A stretch of 23,917 nucleotides of DNA from DASSUC01 sp035650075 (GCA_035650075.1 DASRII010000126.1:1-23917), one strand, 5' to 3'; positions 16,291-23,662 are shown, counted from the stretch's first letter. Program-made: numbers and translations. Notes: generated by a model from the letters alone, not told the origin.

Positions 16291-16956
16291 GTGCTCTGGG
16301 CCCTGGGTCAGCCCGCGGCCGCCGCCGGCCTCCTCGGCGCGTTTCTCCTCGGTGTCGGGCTGCGGGTCGTAGCGCAGCGGCTGACCGCGCGTTCGTTCGG
16401 CGTGGCCGGTCCGATTCGGCCTCGGGTGCGGGGCGACGTGGACCCGTTCGGCGCGCTCGCGGCGCTTTTCGGGGGTACCGGGTGGGGCCGGGTGGCACTC
16501 TCGGTCGACGGGTTGGGTCGCGGCCGCCAGGCCGCCGTCGTGGTCGCCGGGCCGCTCGTCGTCGTCGCCGCCAGCCAGGGTGTGCTGGCCGGCTACCGGT
16601 ACGCCAGCCCGGACGACCGCTCGGCGCTGCTCGTCAACTACCCGTCCGACGTACTCCGTGGCGTGGTCATCGACTCGGTAGCCGCCCAGGTGCTGCTCTC
16701 GGTCGGCGTCGGGTTGCTGTGCTTCGCGCTGCTGGCCCTCGTACCGCTGCCTCCGCTGGACGGCTTCGGCCTGTGGTGGCTGTCGATGGCCGAGCCGGGG
16801 GAGCGGGCGCGTCGCGCGCGCCGGGTGCTCGTCGACCATCACATCGGCGTCGTGGCGCTGCTGATCCTGGTGAGCGTGCCCCTCGGTACCCGGGCTCCGT
16901 TGATGCTCCAGGCGTTCGACGTGGTCGCCACCCCCCTGATGCGCGCGTGGGTCTGA
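16291..16956 (+). CDS. Site-2-protease-like (M50) membrane protein lacking the HExxH motif
   Basis: Membrane protein of 221 residues, starting GTG 16291 seven bases after parA. It keeps the layout of M50 site-2 proteases: a first helix (about 10-36), DPFGAL...GWG (51-66), an AGP-containing helix (about 81-100), and FALLALVPLPPLDGFGLW (145-162), which carries the LDG motif with the third metal ligand. Where HExxH should be, at the end of helix 1, it reads RVVAQRLTARSFG (25-37), so the metal and catalytic residues are gone. It is probably a non-proteolytic pseudoprotease. Function is unknown. Repeat copy B follows its stop. Confidence 0.7.
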   Translation: MLWALGQPAAAAGLLGAFLLGVGLRVVAQRLTARSFGVAGPIRPRVRGDVDPFGALAALFGGTGWGRVALSVDGLGRGRQAAVVVAGPLVVVAASQGVLAGYRYASPDDRSALLVNYPSDVLRGVVIDSVAAQVLLSVGVGLLCFALLALVPLPPLDGFGLWWLSMAEPGERARRARRVLVDHHIGVVALLILVSVPLGTRAPLMLQAFDVVATPLMRAWV

Positions 16957-16977
16957 GGGTGGGCGATCGAAGCGGCG

Positions 16978-17053
16978 CCGGCGGCGCCTGGACTGACGCG
17001 ACACGCCGAGCGCAGCTCGTTGCGTGGCGCGGAGGGAAGGCGTCGCCTTTGGG
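16978..17053 (+). repeat. Palindromic intergenic repeat, copy B
   Basis: Matches copy A (2503 onward) base for base over long runs: GGCGGCGCCTGGACTGA, then GCGAC, CGCC, CGTGGCGC and GAGGGAAGGCG, with few substitutions. The core runs 16988-17039. It lies 21 bases after the M50-like gene and ends shortly before scpA. The scpA frame stays open through part of it from 17024, but that stretch is non-coding repeat. Confidence 0.72.
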
Positions 17054-17080
17054 CGGCGCGGAGCGAGCGGTGGAGACGCG

Positions 17081-17962
17081 GTGAGCTATTTTCAGTCCGT
17101 GACCAGTGCCGTGGAGCCCGTGACGCCGGATGAGGCCGGTACGCCCTCCGGCGGCTTCACCGTGCGCCTGTCCAACTTCACCGGCCCGTTCGACCTCCTG
17201 CTGCAGTTGATCAGCAAGCACAAGCTGGACGTCACCGAGGTCGCGCTGCACCGGGTTACCGACGAGTTCATCGCGTACATCCGGGCCATGGGCGACGACT
17301 GGGACCTCGACGAGGCGAGCGAGTTCCTCGTGATCGCCGCCACGCTGCTGGACCTGAAGGCGGCCCGGCTGCTGCCCGCGGCCGAGGTCGAGGACGAGGA
17401 GGACCTCGCCCTACTCGAGGCGCGTGACCTGCTGTTCGCCCGGCTGCTGCAGTACAAGGCGTTCAAGGAGGCCGCGGCGCACCTCGCCCTGCTGGAGAGC
17501 CTCGCCGCGCGCCGCTACCCGCGGGCCGTCCCGCTCGAGCCGCGTTACGCGGAGGCGCTGCCGGATCTCGTCCTCGGCATCGGCCCGGACCGCCTGGCCC
17601 AGCTGGCCGCCTCCGCGATGACGCCCAGGCCCAAGCCGGTCGTATCGACCGAGCACATCCACCAGATCCGGGTCAGCGTGCGGGAACACGCCGCGATCCT
17701 GCGCGACAAGCTGGTGCGGGCCCGGACGGCCACGTTCCGCGCGCTGTGCGCCGACTGCCAGAGCACGCTCGAGCTCGTCGCGCGGTTCCTGGCCCTGCTG
17801 GAGCTGTACCGCGAGGGCCTGGTCGCCTTCGACCAGGTTCAGGCCTTGGGGGAGCTCACGGTCCGCTGGACCGGCGCCGACGACACGCTGGGCGACCTGG
17901 ACTTCGACGAGTACGACCAGACGCCGGCATTGGCGGGCGCGGAAGAGGAGCAGAAGGCGTGA
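17081..17962 (+). CDS. scpA: Segregation and condensation protein A (kleisin)
   Basis: Kleisin subunit that bridges the two heads of SMC in the condensin-like complex. It has about 293 residues. The hallmark FTGPFDLLLQLISKHKLDVTEVAL (about 33-56, SMC-head contact) is followed by an acidic linker (EVEDEEDLALLE) and a C-terminal winged-helix region ending VRWTGADDTLGDLDFDEYD. GTG 17081 is chosen because GGTGGAG lies five bases upstream and because the longer frame from 17024 reads through repeat copy B; GTG 17099 is also possible. It overlaps scpB by four bases (GTGA). SMC itself is not in the window. Confidence 0.94.
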   Translation: MSYFQSVTSAVEPVTPDEAGTPSGGFTVRLSNFTGPFDLLLQLISKHKLDVTEVALHRVTDEFIAYIRAMGDDWDLDEASEFLVIAATLLDLKAARLLPAAEVEDEEDLALLEARDLLFARLLQYKAFKEAAAHLALLESLAARRYPRAVPLEPRYAEALPDLVLGIGPDRLAQLAASAMTPRPKPVVSTEHIHQIRVSVREHAAILRDKLVRARTATFRALCADCQSTLELVARFLALLELYREGLVAFDQVQALGELTVRWTGADDTLGDLDFDEYDQTPALAGAEEEQKA

Positions 17963-18768
17963 ATAGCGACGAGCCGGAGTCGCTGGCGGATCGGGCCGCC
18001 GCGTGGGTACCGCCGTGGGAACGCGGCGAGGTGCCGGACGCGGACGAGCCTGCCGCCGCACCGCAGGTCGAGGCCGAACCCGAGGCTGTGGCCGAGCCTG
18101 CTCTCGAGTCGGAGCCCGTCGACGAGTCGGAGCCGTTCGTCGAGCCTTTGGTCGCGGCGGAGCCCGAGCCCGTCGTCGAACTGGAGCCCGAGCGTGAGCC
18201 GGAGCCGACCGTGCCGGTCATGGCGCCGGCCCAGATCCGGGGCGCGCTGGAGGCCATCATGCTGGTGGTCGACGAGCCGGTCAGCGAGATCGTCCTCGCC
18301 CAGGTGCTGGAGCAGCCGAAGGAGGTTGTGACCGAGGCGCTGCACACGCTCGCCGACGAGTACACGCTGACCGGGCGCGGGTTCGAACTGCGCCGCGCGG
18401 CCGGCGGTTGGCGGCTCTACACCCGCGGCGACTATGCGTCCTATGTGGAGCGGTTCGTACTCGACGGTCAGCAGGTACGCGTCACCCAGGCGGCACTGGA
18501 GACGCTCGCGGTCGTGGCGTACAAGCAGCCGGTGACCCGGTCACGCATCTCGGCGATCAGGGGCGTCAACTGCGACGCCGTCGTCCGGACCCTGGTGTCC
18601 CGAGGCCTGATCGAGGAGTGCGGCACCGAGCCGGACAGCGGCGCATACCTGTACCGGACGACCACGCTCTTCCTGGAGAAGCTCGGCCTGGACAGCGTCG
18701 ACGAACTGCCCGCTCTGGCGCCGTTCCTGCCGGACGACGTCGACGAAATCGCCGATGCACAGTCCTGA
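17959..18768 (+). CDS. scpB: Segregation and condensation protein B
   Basis: Partner of ScpA in the SMC complex; dimers of ScpB bind the kleisin. It has 269 residues from GTG 17959, overlapping scpA. The conserved twin winged-helix part runs from about 90 to 250: IRGALEAIMLVVDEPVSEI, LTGRGFELRRAAGGWRLYTR, and TQAALETLAVVAYKQPVTRSRISAIRGVNCDAVVRTLVSRGLIEE. Ahead of it is an extension (about 24-87) almost wholly Glu, Pro, Val and Ala, with repeated EPE/SEP units, probably disordered and strongly acidic. Its last 14 bases overlap the next gene, indicating one operon scpA-scpB-rluB. Confidence 0.94.
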   Translation: MNSDEPESLADRAAAWVPPWERGEVPDADEPAAAPQVEAEPEAVAEPALESEPVDESEPFVEPLVAAEPEPVVELEPEREPEPTVPVMAPAQIRGALEAIMLVVDEPVSEIVLAQVLEQPKEVVTEALHTLADEYTLTGRGFELRRAAGGWRLYTRGDYASYVERFVLDGQQVRVTQAALETLAVVAYKQPVTRSRISAIRGVNCDAVVRTLVSRGLIEECGTEPDSGAYLYRTTTLFLEKLGLDSVDELPALAPFLPDDVDEIADAQS

Positions 18769-19534
18769 GCGCCTTCAAAAAGTCCTCGCCGCGGCCGGGT
18801 TGGGTTCGCGGCGTGCCTGCGAGGAGCTGATCGCCGCCAGACGGGTCACAGTGGACGGTCGGGTCGCGACGCTCGGGGACCGGGTGGACCCGAGTCAGGC
18901 GGAGATCCACGTGGACGGCGCCCGGGTGGTCGTCGACGCCACGCTCGTCTACCTGGCCATGAACAAACCCCGGGGCGTGGTGTCCACAATGGCCGACGAA
19001 CGGGGCCGGGCGGCGCTCGCCGACTACGTGGCGGACCTGTCCCAGCGGGTGTACCACGTCGGTCGGCTCGACGCGGACAGCGAAGGGCTGCTGTTGCTCA
19101 CCAATGACGGGGCGTTGGCGCACCGGCTGACGCATCCGTCGTACGGCGTGGCGAAGACGTACCTGGCGGAGGTACCGGGACCGGTGCCCGGGTCGGTACG
19201 CCGCAAGCTGCTGGCCGGTGTCACGCTCGACGACGGGCCGGCGGCCGCCGACGGGTTCCGCGTGGTGTCCACAGTGGCCGGACGCGCGCTCGTGGAGGTC
19301 GTCCTGCACGAGGGGCGCAAGCACATCGTCCGACGGCTGCTCGCCGAGGTGGGCCATCCGGTGGCCCGGCTGGTGCGTACCGGGATCGGGCCCGTGAAGC
19401 TGGGCGGCCTCAAGCCCGGCCACATCCGCCGGCTGAACAAGCCCGAGGTCGCCGCCCTGTTCGCCGCCGTCGGCGAGGGCCGCGTGAGCCAGGCCGCCGA
19501 CCACCCCGCCGGTACCCGCGCCCGCCCCCGCTGA
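18755..19534 (+). CDS. rluB: 23S rRNA pseudouridine synthase, RsuA/RluB family
   Basis: Converts a uridine of ribosomal RNA (23S if it follows RluB) to pseudouridine. It has 259 residues. The N-terminal S4 RNA-binding domain is RLQKVLAAAGLGSRRACEEL...VTVDGR (about 6-36). The catalytic domain has NKPRGVVST (70-78) and the active-site Asp106 in GRLDADSEG (103-111), then LTNDG and a C-terminal KHIVRRLL segment. ATG 18755 lies inside the end of scpB (14-base overlap). This order scpA-scpB-rluB is widely conserved. The exact target base is inferred from the family. Confidence 0.92.
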   Translation: MHSPERLQKVLAAAGLGSRRACEELIAARRVTVDGRVATLGDRVDPSQAEIHVDGARVVVDATLVYLAMNKPRGVVSTMADERGRAALADYVADLSQRVYHVGRLDADSEGLLLLTNDGALAHRLTHPSYGVAKTYLAEVPGPVPGSVRRKLLAGVTLDDGPAAADGFRVVSTVAGRALVEVVLHEGRKHIVRRLLAEVGHPVARLVRTGIGPVKLGGLKPGHIRRLNKPEVAALFAAVGEGRVSQAADHPAGTRARPR

Positions 19535-19655
19535 CCCTGCGCCGCCTGTTCCCGGCCCGCGCGAGCGAAGGCGAGCGCGATTCGGCACTGTGTCGCGGGT
19601 CGCGCTGCGAGGTGTCGCCGGGCGGCCCGGACGGTACACCCGGCATGATTGAGGC

Positions 19656-20312
19656 ATGTCCGAGTTGGTGGTGGCGGTCGACGGGCCGTCCGGATCCGGG
19701 AAGTCGACCGTGTCGAGGCGGTTGGCGGAGCTGCTGGGCGCCCGCTATCTCGACACCGGGGCGATGTACCGGGCCGTGACCTGGGCGGTGTTGCGCGCGG
19801 ACGTGGACCCGCGGGACGCCGAGGCAGTGGCGAAGGTGGCCGCCGATATCGAGGTGGCGGTCGGTACCGATCCTCGCGCGGCCCACACCACGGTGGACGG
19901 TCAGCCGGTCGACGCCGAGATCCGTGGTCCCGCCGTGACGTCAGCGGTCTCGGCCGTGGCCGCGGTACCCGAGGTGCGTCGCCTGCTCGTGGCCCAGCAG
20001 CGCAAGATCATTGCGGCGACCGACCGAATCGTGGTCGAGGGCCGCGACATCGGTACCGTCGTCGCGCCCGACGCGCACCTCAAGGTGTACCTGACCGCGT
20101 CCGAGGACGAGCGGGCGCGGCGGCGCAGCGCCGAGGACGAGGCGGACCTCGTCCGTACCGCGGCCGATCTCGCCCGGCGCGACCAGTTCGACTCGACCCG
20201 CGCCACCGACCCGTTGCGCCGTGCGCCGGACGCGGTCGTGCTCGACACCACCACACTGGGCATCGACGAAGTTGTCACGCGCCTCGTGCACATGCTGGGA
20301 GCCGGTTCGTGA
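19656..20312 (+). CDS. cmk: Cytidylate kinase
   Basis: Phosphorylates CMP and dCMP to the diphosphates. It has 218 residues. The P-loop GPSGSGKST (10-18), GARYLDTGAMYRAVTWAVL (28-46, nucleotide-monophosphate binding), IVVEGRDIGTVVAPDAHLKVYLTA and the RRDQFDSTRATDPLRRAPDA segment are all typical of Cmk. ATG 19656 has GAGG only one base ahead, so translation may rely on the 4-base overlap further down or on a leaderless form; no better start is visible. The 121-base gap before it shows no gene and no clear terminator. It is coupled to der by GTGA overlap, as in mycobacteria. Confidence 0.96.
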   Translation: MSELVVAVDGPSGSGKSTVSRRLAELLGARYLDTGAMYRAVTWAVLRADVDPRDAEAVAKVAADIEVAVGTDPRAAHTTVDGQPVDAEIRGPAVTSAVSAVAAVPEVRRLLVAQQRKIIAATDRIVVEGRDIGTVVAPDAHLKVYLTASEDERARRRSAEDEADLVRTAADLARRDQFDSTRATDPLRRAPDAVVLDTTTLGIDEVVTRLVHMLGAGS

Positions 20313-21670
20313 CCGAACTGTCGCCGTCTACTGTGGACATAGTGGACTCCGGGCCGGTGCCCGTCGTCGCCGTCGTCGGCCGGCCGAACGTCGGAAAGTC
20401 CACATTGGTCAACCGGATCCTCGGCCGAAGGCAGGCCGTCGTCGAGGACACGCCAGGGGTGACCCGCGACCGGGTGGCGTACGACGCGCTGTGGTCCGGC
20501 CGCCGCTTCACGGTGCTGGACACCGGCGGCTGGGAACCGGACGCGCGTGACCGCGCGGCCGCGATCGCCGCGCAGGCGGAGGCCGCGGTCGCCATGTCGG
20601 ACGTCGTGCTCTTCGTGGTCGACGCGACGATCGGCGCGACAGACGTCGACGAAGCGGCGGTACGGATGCTGCGCCGCAGCGCCAAACCGGTACTGCTGGT
20701 CGCGAACAAGGCGGACAACGCTGCCGTCGACGCCGAGTCGGCGCGGTTGTGGTCGCTGGGGCTCGGCCAGCCGTACGCCGTATCCGCCTTGCACGGACGT
20801 GGCTCCGGCGACCTGCTCGACGCGGTTCTGGAGGCACTGCCGGCCGCCATCCCGGACCTTCCGGCAGGGGAGCGCGGACCGCGCCGCGTGGCCCTGATCG
20901 GTCGCCCGAACGTCGGCAAGTCCAGCCTGCTCAACAAGCTCGCCAAGGAGGAGCGGGCGGTCGTCGACCCGGTCGCCGGTACGACCGTCGATCCCGTCGA
21001 CAGCCTCGTCGACATCGGCGGCGAAACCTGGCTGTTCGTCGACACGGCCGGGCTGCGCAGGCGGGTCGGCACGGCGAGCGGGACGGAGTACTACGCTTCG
21101 CTGCGCACCGCCGGCGCCATCGACGCCGCCGAGGTGGCCGTCGTCCTGATCGACGCCAGCGAACCGATCAGCGAGCAGGACCAGCGGATCATCACGATGG
21201 TCGCCGAAGCCGGCCGGGCGATGGTGCTCGTCTTCAACAAGTGGGACCTCGTCGACGCGGACCGCCGGTACTACCTCGAGCGCGAGGTCGAGCGCGAGCT
21301 GCGCCGGGTGCCGTGGGCGATCCGCGTCAACGTGTCCGCCCGGACCGGCCGCAGCGTCGACAAACTCGCGCCGGCACTGCGGACCGCGCTGGCGAGCTGG
21401 GAGAAGCGGATACCGACCGGGCAGCTCAACCAGTGGCTCACGGCGCTCGTTCAGGCCACTCCGCACCCCGTGCGCGGTGGGCGGGCGCCGCGCGTGCTGT
21501 TTGCCACCCAGGCGGGTACGTGCCCGCCCCGGTTCGTGCTGTTCACGACCGGTGCGCTGGACCCTGGCTACGTCAGGTTCGTCGAGCGCAAGCTCCGCGA
21601 GGAGTTCACCTTCGATGGCAGTCCGGTGCATATTTCGGTACGTCCGCGGAAGCGCTCGTCGGACCGCTGA
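20309..21670 (+). CDS. der: Ribosome-assembly GTPase Der (EngA)
   Basis: Essential GTPase with two G domains in tandem, needed for 50S subunit assembly. It has 453 residues from GTG 20309. The first domain has GRPNVGKS (24-31), DTGG (71-74) and NKAD (133-136). The second has GRPNVGKS (198-205), DTAG (245-248) and NKWD. A KH-like C-terminal domain ends with VRFVERKLREEFTFDGSPV. The start overlaps the cmk stop. It is the last gene of the conserved core block; a pyrimidine-rich tract and tRNA-Pro follow. Confidence 0.97.
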   Translation: MTELSPSTVDIVDSGPVPVVAVVGRPNVGKSTLVNRILGRRQAVVEDTPGVTRDRVAYDALWSGRRFTVLDTGGWEPDARDRAAAIAAQAEAAVAMSDVVLFVVDATIGATDVDEAAVRMLRRSAKPVLLVANKADNAAVDAESARLWSLGLGQPYAVSALHGRGSGDLLDAVLEALPAAIPDLPAGERGPRRVALIGRPNVGKSSLLNKLAKEERAVVDPVAGTTVDPVDSLVDIGGETWLFVDTAGLRRRVGTASGTEYYASLRTAGAIDAAEVAVVLIDASEPISEQDQRIITMVAEAGRAMVLVFNKWDLVDADRRYYLEREVERELRRVPWAIRVNVSARTGRSVDKLAPALRTALASWEKRIPTGQLNQWLTALVQATPHPVRGGRAPRVLFATQAGTCPPRFVLFTTGALDPGYVRFVERKLREEFTFDGSPVHISVRPRKRSSDR

Positions 21671-21690
21671 TCTCCGTTCCTTGCCTGATC

Positions 21691-21720
21691 TTCCCTGTTC
21701 TTCCCTGTTTCTTCCTGTTC
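21691..21720 (+). repeat. Pyrimidine-rich 10-base tandem repeats after der
   Basis: Three imperfect tandem units, TTCCCTGTTC, TTCCCTGTTT and CTTCCTGTTC, in a stretch of almost pure pyrimidine that begins near the der stop. It is far less GC-rich than its surroundings. It may help end transcription of der, as a C/T-rich RNA suits Rho, or be a simple slippage product. Confidence 0.6.
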
Positions 21721-21734
21721 CTAGCTTCCTAGGA
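21719..21734 (+). terminator. Possible weak terminator between der and tRNA-Pro
   Basis: TCCTAG (21719-21724) and CTAGGA (21729-21734) form a perfect 6-base stem around a CTTC loop, directly after the pyrimidine tract. It is short and has no T-run behind it. No convincing promoter was found in the 86 bases between it and the tRNA. Confidence 0.35.
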
Positions 21735-21820
21735 CGCCGTACGGGGTGTGGCGGGTGTGGGTCGAGTCGCTCCTGCGTTACGCTGTACCGGCCGCCGGGT
21801 GAGGGTTGCTGGGGTGGCAT

Positions 21821-21897
<77 letters not shown>

Positions 21898-21912
21898 GAG
21901 GAACCGCAGGCG

Positions 21913-21945
21913 AGGGCCAGTTCTCCGGTAGGGGAGACCGGCCCT
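21913..21945 (+). terminator. Hairpin terminator after tRNA-Pro
   Basis: AGGGCC (21913-21918) pairs with GGCCCT (complementary strand segment 21940-21945), and TCTCC (21922-21926) with GGAGA (21933-21937), making a stem of about 11-12 pairs with a small internal mismatch and a 6-base loop. It begins 16 bases after the tRNA CCA end. No T-run follows. Confidence 0.62.
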
Positions 21946-22489
21946 GATGTCATCTCCGGGGCGCTGTCGGGAGAGAACTGGGAGACGATCTAGCGCACTC
22001 ACGTTCCTGCCTCCCCGGCTCGCTCCCTCAGCAACCGGTCCAGGGTGGCGACCGGCGAACCAGGCGACAGGTGGTGCACGGTGACGCCGCCTTAGGCGGG
22101 GCTGGAGTGCCAATGATTTCGACATGGTCGTCGGGTTGCGCAGCAGGAGACCAGCATTCCGGTAGGGCGCCGGTCGAGCCGTCCTGGTCGGTGACGGCGT
22201 GGTCCGCGACGACAGCTAGATCGAGAGTCTTCCGCTCCAGGTCCGGGAGCGCTGGCGTTCATTCGGGCCTCCGGTCCGGACTATCCACGTGTGCTCGCCG
22301 AGGCACTCGATCATCCGCAAATCCACAACGAGGTGTGCGACCTCCTCGTCGTACCCAGCGGCGAGCTGCGATCTTCAGCGCTGCGGTGGACGGCAGCGCC
22401 GAGTATGAAACCCGACGCCCGGTATCAGGATGCCTTCCGGTGACTCACCTCGATAACCGTGCATATCCCCGACTCGAGGAGAGAACACC
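21946..22489. other. Gene-poor accessory stretch downstream of tRNA-Pro
   Basis: No reading frame here shows a ribosome-binding site, a recognisable family or steady third-position GC. A small dyad CCGCC-TTA-GGCGG is at 22086-22098. A short open frame with protein-like sequence ends at 22443 (listed separately). The last bases hold a good ribosome-binding site for the next gene, GAGGAGAG (22476-22483). I found no copy of the tRNA 3' end that would mark an attachment site. Confidence 0.5.
22195..22443 (+). pseudogene. Possible gene remnant without a start
   Basis: One frame is open from the stop at 22192-22194 to the TGA at 22441-22443. Its second half reads like real protein: LAFIRASGPDYPRVLAEALD, then HPQIHNEVCDLLVVPSGE. 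No usable start or ribosome-binding site precedes it, and two upstream stops lie close by in the same frame. It could be the tail of a decayed gene; the family is not recognised. It may equally be chance. Confidence 0.22.
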
Positions 22490-23512
22490 ATGCTGACCAT
22501 CACCGAGGAAAGCGCCAAGTATCCGGAGGTGGGCCGGATTCCGGACCTGGGCGAGAACGAGCAGGCGTATGCCTACGTGTGGGCGAAGTTCCAGATCCTG
22601 GCGGGCTCCGAGCAGGCGCTCGAGGCGATCTGGGGCGACCTGGTCACCTGGACGGGCGACCCGACCCCGCGCCCGTACCCGACCTGGCATGCGGCGGCCA
22701 CCGCGGCCCTGCTCCAGCACACCACCGCGCAGCAGAAGATGGCTTCGCAGGGGGTCGGCGTACGGCCGCAGGTGATCGTAAGCGAGGAGAGCCAAGCCAG
22801 CCTGTCGAGTGTGCTGAGCCGAGCCGATGCCCCCGACGTCCAGGCACTCGCGTTCAGCAACTGCGGCAAGACCGCGGCCGCCGTGCTGAGCGGGCTAGAA
22901 GCCGTCGTGCCCGAACTGGCCGGGCTGCGGGTCTCGGCCAAGGCCGAGGAATTCGACACGGACAGCCGCGAGGAGCTCATGTACCGGCTGGGCGCGGCAC
23001 CATCCAAGGGAAACGTCCTGCTACTGGACTGCTCGTTCCCGGCAGTGCACACGTTCATCATCGAGGTGCGTTCGGACGGGCGCCGGTATCTGGTCCAGGG
23101 CTACCAGGGCGCATACCACGCAAGCTGGTGGCAGGGCACGGACGAGACGGGACTGTACTTGACCAAGCCAGGCGACGGCGCGGGCGAGCTGGTCAAGAAG
23201 AGGTACCAAGCCGACCTCAACGCGCTACTCGCGGCCCGCAAGACGTACGGAAACGGCCGGTCGATCCTCGCCGGTGAGATGCACAAGTTCGTCCACGACA
23301 CGGCCGCGGCCTTCTTCGACGGCAGCTGGAGCTGTTTCGCCAAGCGATGGGACGAGCTTCCGTTCTGCCCCACCACCGGCGAGCAGTACAGCATCGCCCA
23401 GCGGGGCGGGACGCCCACGATCGAGGTCACCAGCTACGAGTTCCCCGACCCGACCAAGGGTGCCGGCGGCTCGCTCTGCGCGACCGTCATCCCGGATAAG
23501 GTGCGCACCTAA
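22490..23512 (+). CDS. Unrecognised 340-residue protein, possible papain-like Cys-His hydrolase
   Basis: I do not recognise the family. ATG 22490 has a strong ribosome-binding site (GAGGAGAG, 22476-22483), and the frame is clean to TAA 23512. There is no signal peptide or membrane helix, so it should be cytoplasmic. The N-terminal half (1-115) is helical in character. The middle has AFSNCGKTAAAVLSGLEAV with Cys125, and GNVLLLDCSFPAVHTFIIEV with His187, followed by RRYLVQGYQGAYHASWW with Gln203 and a Trp pair. That Cys, His, then YxVQ spacing resembles papain-like hydrolases and some toxin domains, but this is inference. C-terminal Cys282, Cys293 and Cys330 are extra. A strong hairpin follows 13 bases after the stop, so it is probably a single-gene unit. 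It is not part of the conserved core. Confidence 0.68.
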   Translation: MLTITEESAKYPEVGRIPDLGENEQAYAYVWAKFQILAGSEQALEAIWGDLVTWTGDPTPRPYPTWHAAATAALLQHTTAQQKMASQGVGVRPQVIVSEESQASLSSVLSRADAPDVQALAFSNCGKTAAAVLSGLEAVVPELAGLRVSAKAEEFDTDSREELMYRLGAAPSKGNVLLLDCSFPAVHTFIIEVRSDGRRYLVQGYQGAYHASWWQGTDETGLYLTKPGDGAGELVKKRYQADLNALLAARKTYGNGRSILAGEMHKFVHDTAAAFFDGSWSCFAKRWDELPFCPTTGEQYSIAQRGGTPTIEVTSYEFPDPTKGAGGSLCATVIPDKVRT

Positions 23513-23525
23513 CGCTTCATCCAGC

Positions 23526-23564
23526 GACGTCTGCCCCGGGCCGCCCCGGCCGGGGTCAGACGTC
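23526..23564 (+). terminator. Strong hairpin terminator after the 340-residue gene
   Basis: GACGTCTGCCCC (23526-23537) pairs with GGGGTCAGACGTC (23552-23564), one bulged T aside, giving a 12-pair stem that can be extended by neighbouring GG/CC. It lies 13 bases after the stop. No T-run follows, as usual in this GC-rich group. Confidence 0.7.
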
Positions 23565-23647
23565 ACCTTCGCGAAACGGTCAAGACAAACCGCGCCGCTG
23601 GTAGCCGTGCAGGAGCGCCAAGACCCGGTCCCCTGGAAGCACCGACC

Positions 23648-23662
23648 CCGCGAATGTCGCGG
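23648..23662. repeat. Small dyad in the 3' accessory gap
   Basis: CCGCGA (23648-23653) and TCGCGG (23657-23662) form a perfect 6-base inverted repeat with a 3-base spacer. Its role is unknown. The 23565-23777 gap holds no convincing gene. Confidence 0.3.

Noticed and set aside
17024..17080. Longer start for scpA at 17024
   Set aside because: It reads through repeat copy B; GTG 17081 has a proper ribosome-binding site and the family N-terminus.
22071..22496. + strand frame of 141 codons after tRNA-Pro
   Set aside because: Ser/Arg-rich composition with no family resemblance, and it runs past the start of the next gene.
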